NCBI GenBank assembly: GCA_037783545.1
Contig: JBBELK010000691.1
Coordinates: 821,001 to 885,000, forward strand
Source: Henricia sp. BOLD:AAB3569
Lineage: Eukaryota > Echinodermata > Asteroidea > Spinulosida > Echinasteridae
DNA: 64,000 nucleotides
Reading direction: 5' to 3'
Of the stretch, positions 34,701 to 46,600 are shown one piece after another; position 1 is the stretch's first letter, and each line of letters begins with the position of its first letter. The notes under the pieces were generated by a model, which had not been told where the DNA came from, did no database searches, and worked only from the letters and a program-made list of their open reading frames with translations. A program made the position numbers and the translations under genes.

Positions 34701-37700
34701 TATGCCTTTGTACTTGGGCATAGCACCGTGACTGGAGTGAACACAAATTCGTTCACGTATAGATACGTGTAGGTGTTGCGTAGACAACGGCTTTGTTCCT
34801 TCGCTTGTCACCATGGGCACAATGTTGTTTTCACTCCAGCCCTACCGGATGTGACGAGGCCGCAACCTACAGAACCTAATATACCTATGTATGTATGTCC
34901 TACATATATTCACTTGTCTGTCATTCTATAGACCGTGTCGAATAGCTGCCATCTTGTGGGGGACATTTTGTTACTGTTCAACAATGTAAGCACAATATGT
35001 GCAACCATGCATGTCCTCAAGGAACAAAGAAACTGCACCACAAGATGGCGGCTATTCGATATGGTCTATAGAGCGATTGGAGCGCATATGCAAAACACAC
35101 ACAACATATGCATAGAGGATAAAAAATATGTATTCCACAAAGTGATTGTGCCAACTCTTCTTGCAAAACCATGACAGCATGAAAACATGCCCAAACCAAA
35201 AATCTTGGTATCAACCAAACATGAAATGAGAGAAAAATCATATGAGCTTCATCAGGATTCGAACCCGAGATCTCTGAGAAACAGGGCAGATGCTTTATGA
35301 GATGACCTATAAGGTACAATAGTATAGACCTTTATCACGGTGCGTCCATCTTTGTCTTGTTCCCCATAGTACGTGTCGGGCACGATCACAATAAACATCA
35401 CAATGTTGGGCACAATACAAAACAATTCAAAACGGGACCAAACTATTTTTTTCTGAAAGCCTCGCTTTGGTTACGTTCATTTTAATAGGAGAAAGGGGAA
35501 GCTGGCCACACCGTGATAAAGGTCTATACTCCCTCATGTTTGGTATCATGAACCACATGCCGATTTACTCCACCAATCGACTTTAGCTCTTACTGTATGC
35601 AACTTGGCTCCCAACGACCGATGTACCACAATCAGGATGTAAACACTAGGTGCCCAGTACAAGCCCACGATGACAGCTGGATGAGCGTACCACGACATCT
35701 CAGACTTGGTGACTGTTATCACGATGATTACAAACGCTGACATTGCCAAGACAGCGATATAGGAGACTAGGATTACAGCGACTGCTGAAAGGAGCTTGGT
35801 AAGATATGTACGATGGTTGGCAAACTCTGCAAAATAAGGGAAAATAATTTGACAATTCATTCTTATTCAGAAGCAAATTGGTTACTTTTTACCATATTTT
35901 TACGTGCTCCTTGATCAAGTCTTGAGATTAACAATTAATGATAATGATGAAGATGACTCCACTGTAGTCTACCTACAACTATAACAACGCATGACGAAAC
36001 AAAAGAACCTAGCTTGCCATTTGACTTACGGCCTCAGGATTTCCTCAATTACGTCTACCCAAGAAATGAAAAACATTGTGCTAAACAGGTGCAACTAATA
36101 CATTTTCCTATACAAAGAATAAGAAGTGATACACTGGAGACAAAATTTTCAAAATATCAAATGCAGCAATGCCATGTAGGACTCTTTTTTTTTTAGCACT
36201 GCCCTTTTGTCCGAAAACTGGTAAAAAAAAAAAAACGTTTCTGCACACAACATTTGCATAAGTAAAGTTTTTCTTGTCAACTCATGAAAAACAAAATTGG
36301 GTCATGGCAAATGATACAATGAGCCTTTAATGCCTCAAAAGAGATGAAACCAACAGATTCACCACCACAGCCCATTTGAGAATGGGCCTTTTCTAACCTT
36401 GTCTACGTCTGAACAGAATACTGAGAACTGCAGCTACTACCACGACCCAATTGAGAATGTTACCAACTCGTACTGGGTAGGCCACCATGACGAACCCCAA
36501 GAGGTCAAAGAACACCATATTGCCATGACGATCATCATGAATGCCGTTATGTAACGTGCTGGAGTTGGCTAGATGTGTTGCTATTGCTTGGATGTTATCC
36601 CCTTCAAAAAAAGCAAAACAATTGAATAAGTTATTGGTGTTAAGCCGCCTTTCCACTGGTCCATTTGTCATCCGTCTTGCGTTTTTCATCTGTTTGCGTC
36701 TGAATCGCTCTATAGACCGATACAGACAGACGAGCGCAGCGCAGCGCAAACGCAATGCATGCAAGATGGATGTACATCAACTGCAATACTTGGATTTTAC
36801 CCAAGACATCAATAGACTATCGAAGAGCTGCCATCTTGTAGGGCAGCTACCGTATTGATATAGACCGTATTCCTGAATGCGTGAGGGCGCTCGAACTGGG
36901 GGCGACTTGTGGGTGAAAATGGGAGAAAGTTACGTACACGCAGTGCGGGCCGGGCTGTTAGTGCAGGAGAGCTGTGGCTCGGGCACAGATTTAAAAATGA
37001 AAGCTAGATAAAAAACGTTTGAAACACTTGCTTTTTAAAGTTTGAAGGCCAGGATGTGTTCAATTATGCCAATCTGAACCCTGCCCACCCCTTTTCCCAA
37101 TTGGCAATGTGTGCTGGAGGCATTTTAGGGTTGTTCAATCTGCACCCAGACTTGCTTAATCCTCATCAGACATGCAAGGGTCCCAGCCCAGACACCTGGG
37201 TCATGAGGTTAAACCTCGGGCACTGCATGTTGTAAGTTCCATGAAAGTCTACAAGGAACACTTTGTTCTGAGTACATGTTTGCCCAGTTGTCCAGAGATA
37301 TCAATTTATAACTGGCAAATTTTAAACAGATAAACTCGGCCAACATGTACATGTTACTGGCAACTTCTTTCAATGACAATACACAAGTACTGTAACCGGG
37401 CAATCAAAAGTTCACAAGGAAATAGAAGCAAGGTAAACAATGAGAAAATGTGAAAGGAAATGACAGTACACTTTGTGCACAATTTCTTAGCAATACCCAG
37501 TAAACCATATTATGTGTACTTTACATGTCAGCATGACAGTGCGTAGGATATATGGGAGCAAAATAGACTGAAAACATGCAAAAAGATTTGCCATTTGAGC
37601 CCTCATTGTGTGGCTAATATTGGGCAACAAATCATGACTATATTGCTTCATGACCAATTGAGCCAGCATTATTGCTGTCTGCCTGCCTGTCGCCCGACAT

Positions 37701-40591
37701 TAATCCCACAGGAAGATTAAGACGAAATCAAGAAGATGGAATGAAGGGATAAGTCTTGGCCTCAAACTGTCACATAATGATGGATTATTAGTTAAATCTC
37801 AGGCATGACAAGCCCACGCATCGCAACATAATTAAACTGGGGAAAACTAGAGCAATTAAACAAAACTCTCAGAAATTAATTACATTTTTAATGAAATGTA
37901 TATTATTTCCCATTTTTAGGGCTACAATAGCCATGAGACCCCTCTCAGGTTTTCATATTTAAATGATGTGACAATAGATCCACAAAGTGCCTACTCGTGC
38001 ATGACACAAGGTAACAATGTGCTGCCCCCTGTCATGGCCGCCCATGCAATGGCTCTATATAATGTAGTCAAAGTACATATAATGCACTCCTTGTCTTTAC
38101 GACTCCTTGAGTCAGGTTTTTGAGTTAGTTTCTTGAGGGATATTCAGCTCTTACCCGCTCTCTGTATGCACCCAGGAGGAATAGAATCCAAATTGTCATA
38201 TTTGGTGTGGTAAACGTAACCGTTGCTCACATACGCCATGTCAACTCCTGCAAATTGAAAACAATGTTATCAATAGAAAAAATACTTTTCAATAGAAACA
38301 TTCCCAAATTTAAATCAAACCGATTATTAACAGTATCAAACATGTCACAGTTTTAAACACACAGCAGAGCCATTTGGTTTTATAAACACATCAAAACCCA
38401 CATCACAAACACACAAAGAGAACCCATTTTTAGGCTAATTTCAAATTGAACTTTCTTGGAATGGAGGGAAAAAATCGGGGTTTGTGATGTTATGTGAAAA
38501 CTGGAGATGCCACATTTATCATCAACTTGGCTTAAAATAGGCTATGTAAATATTTATGTGCTGAATCTCAAACAATTTGAAACAATGAATAAAGTTTCAC
38601 TGATTGTAAGGGGGAAAATTAAAATTGACCTTTCTGGCCTACTGATCCAAAATGTGTTTATTTTGTCATTCCTGGTCACAATTGTAAAGGTTTTATCTTT
38701 AGAGATGAACATGATTTACACACATTTCTACATTCTTTCTACTCTTTTCATTTTTGAATTTGCTTAATCTACTATATTTAAGCTTTAACAAAAGAACTGT
38801 CAATATGATTTTTTCTTGATAGTCAGGTTATGACCCTTAGTTAAAAAGTAGACTCACAAGGCCAATTGGTGGTCTAGTTAGAATTGTATTTGCAGATTTC
38901 TAATAGTAAGGGCAAGGTTTGCTTTTTTTAAACCTTCAAATGGCCTGGAATATTGCACAATTGGAACAACGCCGTGTGTGTGTGGTGTAGGTCAATCATG
39001 GTAGATTGCGGTTTCAGTAGTTATGTCACTATCGTGATCAGTCAACACTTGAAAGGGTTCAAGTATGAAACAACAAGATAATTCAGTTATTAAAACTATG
39101 TACCAAAGTCAACTTCCATCCACCATTTTGGTTGGTATTTTTCATGACACACGTGGCTCGAGTGATAACCAGCAAAAAAGAGCAAGAAAATCAAATTAGT
39201 TGCACTTTCCTCCGTTGCTTAACCTTGTTTTATGTTGTTGCGCCATGGCTGTTGTATCGATAAAGATAAAAACGTACATGTATTTCTTCAGGCTAAAAAT
39301 CGCGATCAGGTAGAAGCACTTTCGTGTTTACAAGCTGACTGCATGCTCAATATTTTGAAGGTATCGCAACGCGCGTGTGTGCATCTTCGAATGAAAATAC
39401 GCTGTTGAGTATTTTTTACGCGTGTTCGTGTGCGTCTATTGGCACGCGCGTGTATGTGCGTGATTGTTGACCACCGGATGTTCTACGTCACGGAAAGCAA
39501 TCAATACCTGGGACAAAAAATCACAACAACAAATCAACTGATATTTTTGATTTTGTTTCTACTATGTTATAGATACAAAATAGGTTATTCAAGGTTTCTC
39601 AACATAATATTTTATATTTGCTGATGTTTATAGATCTGCATTGTGCAATGTACTATAGGCCCCCAAAATAATCACTGAACCTTTATCTAGTCAAAATTTT
39701 ACTAAGACCCCATATAAATTTATCTCAATTTCATGAAGTCATTAGAAATAACCCTCTGAAAACTATTGTAAATTCTTTAAAATTGGGTTTCGTTTAAACG
39801 TTCGGCAAAACCAGTTTTTTTTTGGTTAAACGGTTAACCAGTTAAACGTCCCATCCCTATTGTACAGTAAACTCATTATAGTGCTCTCCAAGGAACTAAA
39901 CTACACATTTTGCAAGCTTTATATCCAGAGAGCGCCAAAAACCAATGCATACGGAACTCAGAAAAAGGGGCTTTATTACTAGAAAGAGCTTTATATGAGG
40001 GGGTATTTTAACACGAGTTTACTGTATTAGCAGGGCTTTTATTATCAAGGTTGGACTGTATTGAGAATCTCCTGTATTAGATGTGCATGGTTTGATACAT
40101 GACAACAATTGATGTGGATGTGTCAAGAGTTATTTCACTACTACAACAAATAAACTTCACACATGACTGAATGTTACATCTGTCAGATAATTGGAGTTGT
40201 AAACAACTTACAAGGTCATTAAAATTAGTATTGCATTGGATATGTGGGGTGTTATGGCCGAGCGGTCTAGTGCGTCGAACTCAAGTTCCTGCCAGTACTA
40301 GAATGTGGGTTCGATTCCGGGCCAAGACAGGTTGTGGCACTTGTGCTCTTGAGAAAGGCACTTAATCACACTTTCTCCATCCTTCGGAAGGGATGTAAAG
40401 CCGTTGGTCTGGTGTGTTAGGTAAGGTAACGCACTTTAAAGATCCCAGAGCATTTCTTCGTGAAGAGAAGGGGAGGGAATCCCCGGTGTCTCTGGCCGTA
40501 TCTAATTCATCATGGGTTTCCTCACGCTTGCCGCGCGAGCGACAGTGCAATGGGCACTTTTAAGGAATCCTTGGTTTCAGTACCAGAAATA

Positions 40592-40631
<40 letters not shown>

Positions 40632-43600
40632 TAATACCTGCATAATGCATATGTTTATGTGGTCAAACTTGTTTTAAACAAAAACAATCCACTGTACATC
40701 GATTCTGCCGGTTTAAATTGGTTTTCAAGTATCACCTTTTGAAAAGAATTTCCATGCAAATTTTACTGCCAAAAAAGTGCTTTTGTTTTTGCACTGGATA
40801 TATATGTTAAAGGAATCTGACACTTGCTTCTCCAAGCAAACCTTGTATCAAACGCAACATCTGACATGGTGCCTGATCATCATTGAAATGAAACAACCAA
40901 ACCTGGGATGGTTGAGAGTTCAATGCTTCCTAATTCCCATATTAACGCCAAGAGATAAGAAGAGTGACCCTTCTTAGACAAGTCTTAGCACTTTGTGAAA
41001 TCGGCCCCTGGGATGAGTGAAAAATCGTAAGGGTCTTATCGGGATTCGAACCCGAGACCTCTGACTCACCGGGAAGATGCTCTACCAGCTGAGCTATGAG
41101 GCATAGTTGGTATACTTTCTCAGGTTTCCCTATGGACCCAATTTTTCTCTCGGTGTTTGTTGTACAGAACAAGTAACCTTTACTCATGCTTGAAAAACAA
41201 TAAGTGCACGTCAAAGGGGTAGGATCAGCCACCATCCCCTCCTTCCACCCTGGTGCGGCCTGGGGTCTTAAGAATGAAACACCGGACAACTCAGCTACAG
41301 TATTGCAACTGACTCAAAGTGAATTCAATAACTCCAAAGAAAGAGTACCTGGTATGTGTCCAAAATCTCTGAAGATTCTGAAGTCTGTATCAGCAGGAAT
41401 TAATTCTCCTTGAAACACATCTTGGCCGATAATGGTAGCGAATGGATGGACGGCATGCTGGGCATAGGCTCTTAGAAGCCATGGATGGTCTGGTCCTGAA
41501 AATGGACAAAAAGCAGTTGGGTTTAAAGTCATTCTTCTGAAAAAAAGTACGACTTACATGTAAGGGCTGTAAAAATGCACCTTTTGACAAAAAAGAAGGA
41601 ATTTACATCTTGAGGTGGCTTTAAGAGATGGAATTAAGTATGGATTACTTATGAATGTATGTATGAATGTATGCAAGTACATGTCAACCTCGGGGGGGGG
41701 GGGGGGCAGTTATTCTTGCTTTGTGGCTTTATACTGTATGCATTCAGTGTCTCTTCTGTCTACTCTTATCTCTTTGAAATTCAGGAGATGGTTCCATGAC
41801 TACCGAGGCAAGGCTACATAATGCATGAACATTGAAAACAGGTGAATAAGTACACCACAAATTGGCTCAAGGAGGCTTGTACTGTGTGAAGATGCAGGAG
41901 AAAACATCCCTGAGATAACTGGGAGTCTATAGCGGGCGTCCTACTGTGTGATTTTTGCAAATAATTCCTTGCGATTAGCTAAAATTTGTCAAGATTACCT
42001 GGGACCGTTTATAGACTCTAGACAAAGTCTCCGGTAATTTCAATAAATTTTACTTTTATAACAATGGATAGTTTGCACATTTAGAGGCTGGCGTATGGGA
42101 AAACCTAAGATCAAGAAGCCATCAAAATATTGGTGGGTAAAACAAAACTTAACATTGGGATAAAAATCACGATGATTAGTTCTTTTAATTTCTTACACAT
42201 TTATTTCCATAATTTCTGTAATAGTAGCCAATATATCGGCAGGTATTTGGTTCGCAGTTCAGGCACCAAGCATACACATGAATTAAGGATGAAATGCGCC
42301 AAAGTACGTTGATACGAGGTGATAGAGGCACATTGCCAATGAGGTGCATAAGATGAGATGGAAGGATTAAATTACGAGTGTCCGGATGTGACGAGGTTTG
42401 GAGAATGTGACGCACACTGAGGTGTAATGCTCCCTGGGGCGTGTGAGCATCTTAGTAATGCATGGGATTTACGCTTGCACACACATGGTCTCTGCATTAA
42501 ATTTAGGAATACCAGTGAACAGATGGTCTTGCAAGTTCACTCCACAAGAAACAAATTATAAATTGCACGGCAGAGTGAATTCTGAAAAGTATTTAAGAAC
42601 TTACATTTTAGGCCTAATGTTTGGGGAAGGTTGATTTGGAAACCACAAAACGGTGCTCGACAAGATCACTTTTTTCTGACTGCACCCACTTTAATAATAT
42701 TACCTTCTTATACTTGTACTATCAAGAATAATAATAATGAAGGACAAGAAATTGGGACCTAATATTTTCCTTTTTATAAGCAGAATATTGTTTTAGTACT
42801 CTCATTTGGCAAAAAAAAAAAGAAGTATGTTTAGCATTAGCGCGCTTGTCACTTTGAACCCTGCGCGCCAAAGCCTTTTTTCTCTCAAAAACGGAAGGCA
42901 CTTAGACACGCACCCTCTTCACGACGACATCAATGTTGCCGTCTTTTCCTGGTACTTTTTGCCACAATGCCCCTGGATTTTCGGCAGTAAATACCGTTGG
43001 CTTCATATCAACTTGACTATTGCTTGAAATCCACTTAAACAAATTAAATAAACGCCTCACTGCATCATTTTGGGAGACTTCAACTTACGCTCAACTTTTT
43101 GTTTTTTTGGCCTTAGCGGTACTCTTGACTGTAACTAGAACCTTGTATTATCAGGACTGGGAGTTAAATTATGCTTGTTATAAGCAGAATGTTGTATTAA
43201 CAGTGTTCTTATCACCAAGGTTCAACTGTACCTGTCTGAAAGACCAGTTCCCTCCCTCCGGCACCAGCGGCCTCTAGATTAAGAAAAGCCTTGATGTTTT
43301 TCCTCCATGGATGCTGGGTAATGAAACCGTGACTGGCTTGTAAGATGTTTTCCTCGGCTCCATTGAAGAGAAAAATGATGCTGTGCCTGAGGGGGCGTGG
43401 TGATGTGGCTAGGTTCTGAAGGATTTCAAGCATTATGCCGCAGCTTGCTGCATCGTCACTGGCACCTTAAATTAAAGGAGGAGACACTAAAAATAAGATG
43501 TGTAAACAGTGTTAGGGGGAGGCGGTAAAGGGACCGGGAAGGGGGGAAAGGGATGGGGGAAAGGGACGGGGAGGGGGCGTCCAAAATGATGCTGTGCCTG

Positions 43601-46600
43601 GGGGTGGTAGGGTGGCTAGGTTCTGTAGTATCTCAAGCATGATACCGCAACCTGCCACATCGTCACTGGCACCTTGAAGGGAGAAACGTTAAGAATGAGA
43701 TGTGTAACTTGCTCCTCCAGGTGTAAACAATGTTGCATAAAGGCTGTTCAACTCCTTACAGATCCATGGGTGTTACTCCACCCAAAAGCTGTTTTAACTA
43801 ACTGAAATAAATGCATATTTACACATCAACTGTTCACCCCTCCCCTATGGGCTACCCAACATAAGGTGGAAGTTTGTCACTTTTCTAGTGACAAAATCCC
43901 CATCCTTGGGGCAAAATTTTAAGACAAAATCCCCCACCAGGGTAGGGAAAAGGGGTAGAGAGGCAAAAGATATAGGTTTCATTTTGGCTTCCAGATGTGT
44001 CTCAAAATCTCCACCAAGGGACAGTCAGTCACATGAAAAATGTGTCAAAATCCTGGGTTTGGGTGTAACTGATTAATGGATATTAGCCCTTTGGTACACA
44101 GATTATTTCGTTAGCGTCACCACGCTATTCTTGGGTTTTGTTTTGATGAGTGCAAGTCAAACGGTAAATTAGTATGAAACCGTCGTTACTTAATACTATT
44201 TTACAGATTATTTTGTGTACCAAAGGGTTAAGGCATTCCTTTTGTGGTATTCATCCTTTTGTTACTTGTGGTTACACTCGTAGTAGAGTGATTTTGTTAA
44301 CAGCCTTAAACTCAAATGTCCTTTCAGTGCTGTCTGACAATGACAAAGTAAAAGGCACAAGTACTTTGAAGTACTGGTAGACTCTCTTAAACGGGTTAAA
44401 GGAAATCAAATTACAGCTGATGGTATTGAAACAAAGGGGTTCCATAGTTAACCCTGTATAGACAGTATCAAATAGACGCCATTTCTGTTTTTCGTGGGGC
44501 ACCTTTTGTTACTTAAACTGTTCAACAATGGAAGCACAATATGTGCAACCATGCATGTCCTCAAGGAACAAAGAAACTGCCCCACGAAATGGTGGCTATT
44601 CAATACGGTCTATAGCTTTGTGGGTTGTGGTTTTTCTGAGTTATAAAGAACACTTCAATGGATAAATAAAACTGTTGGTGGTTTGATTGATAAAGTAAAC
44701 TTTTCAGTTCCATTGTTTTTGAATAGTTGAAAGATGAAGGTCATGGTAGTTTGTTATAGTGATGTTTATTGTATAGTTATTCTCTGTTTATCACCCAATG
44801 GGCAGAGCTTAATTAAATCACTATTGGCTTCATCAGATTTTCATTGTGGGGTTTCATTTAGGCAATTTTGAGGGTCCATGTCTGCCTAACCTCTCAACAA
44901 ACTTGTTGATGTCTATCTGTGTCTTTTAAAAAATTCCTGTGACAAGAAATTTGCAATCAGCAAATGTTGCTTGGCAGCAATTTGGAGTGGTTTCTCTGTA
45001 GCTCAATGTCTGTATTGTGTGTTAATAGGCCAAACCAAGCAGTGTGGAGCAGGTGCTTTTGATATTAATTGTGGCATCTGGTGCAAGTTAAACACTAGTT
45101 ATAATCTAAGGTTGTGGGGGTGACAGGTGCAAGCTCCCTTCTCCCTTACAATGCACAGGTCCTTTACTTTGATCTGCAAGCCCCACTGGTTTTGATGAAA
45201 GATTATGACCACAGGCACTAACAGGTTTCCATTGTGTGGTGTGAAAACCAGGAATAAACATTTATCCTGGGCCCAAGGGTTGTTCTTTAAGGATATTTAA
45301 ACTTTGGTTGGGCAGACAATACCACAAAGTATTCATTCTATACAACATACATCTGGCCATTTTTAACAGTAAACAGGTGAAATGTGCAGCTTTTTTGTTT
45401 TTAATTGGGCAGTTGTTTATATGGTTTCCCTCCAGTGAGGTTCAATCATGGAGGAAGAAACAATTATCGCCTGTTCAGGAAAAGGGAAAAGGCCAATTAT
45501 TTGTAGACCTTGGCAGCCAATAGCTTACAGGGGTTCAAGATTTCTTTGTCCCCAGCACATGTTCTGAGGTCCTTGCAAGTGAACAAAGACATTTCTCAGA
45601 CAAAATAAGATTAGACTTGGAGGACTGAGGTGTTAGAATGGATGGCTCAAAAGCAGCGTGGGTGGGTGCCTTGCTCAAGGGCACAGGTAATGCAGCGGGA
45701 GGGAGGGGCTGAGGGAGGGGGGTGAGGGAGGGGGGTGAGAGAGGGGGAGGGGGGAGGGAGGGGGGAGGGGGGTGAGGGAGGGGGGAAGGGGGGTGGGGGT
45801 GCTGGGGGGTTCAAACCCGCAACCCCAAGTTTTCACCTACGATGACCCAAACCACTCGGCCAAGGTACCCCACCCCACATGTGGTCAATTTTTTTTATAT
45901 CAACCATACAAAATAATAAACACGATATAGGCCTATAATAATGGATCCAAGTAAAAACCACAGGCTTAAAGGCACAGGCTTGTCAGCAACTTGCAGCTCC
46001 GTAGCAAAGGCATGGAGCTGCGTATTTCGTTGCATGAATTTGGCACACGCGCATTGCTGACGAGCCTCTGCCTTTAACAATAACATACAAGACAGGAGAC
46101 AACAAAAGGCAAAAGGTAAAATTAGCATATATCTGTATACAAGTTTGGAATATTTGTAGCATTTCAATTACTGGTGTTAGTTTAACAACGTTTAATAGAC
46201 AAAGGATAATGAACATCTATTAAAAGGTACAAAAGATTATTAAAGAATGGTTGGGAAAAAATGCCACTGAATATTCCCCATCTCCAGAGTCCAAGACATC
46301 AATTGCATAAAAATGTAAATTAAGACTTTACAATTTACCGTAGGCCTAACTCTTTATATAAATTATTGAAATGATTCACTGATTTGAAGATTAGCACGTT
46401 AAGTTTCTTACCAGGACTTCCCGCCACGGTGTCAAAATGTCCATTTAGCAGCAAGCTGTGATCATCATCCGCTTCTCCTTGCCTCGCCACTTCTTGAGCC
46501 GGACTCAACCTCACAACTATGTTGGTGATTTTCTTGTAATACGACGTAAAACCACCCCAAAATGACATGGTAAACGAGCCCTCAGGATGTGATATGTCTA

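Noticed and set aside
36393..36764. Minus-strand frame extending ERMP1 exon 5 at its 5' side
   Set aside because: The acceptor at 36602 and phase with exon 4 define the exon as 36601-36398. The upstream part (rich in Arg and Cys) is intron.
46335..46411. Continuation of ERMP1 exon 1 past GSPG
   Set aside because: The frame stays open for 25 codons, but a GTAAGA donor at 46411 and the required GASDD at the next exon show it is intron.
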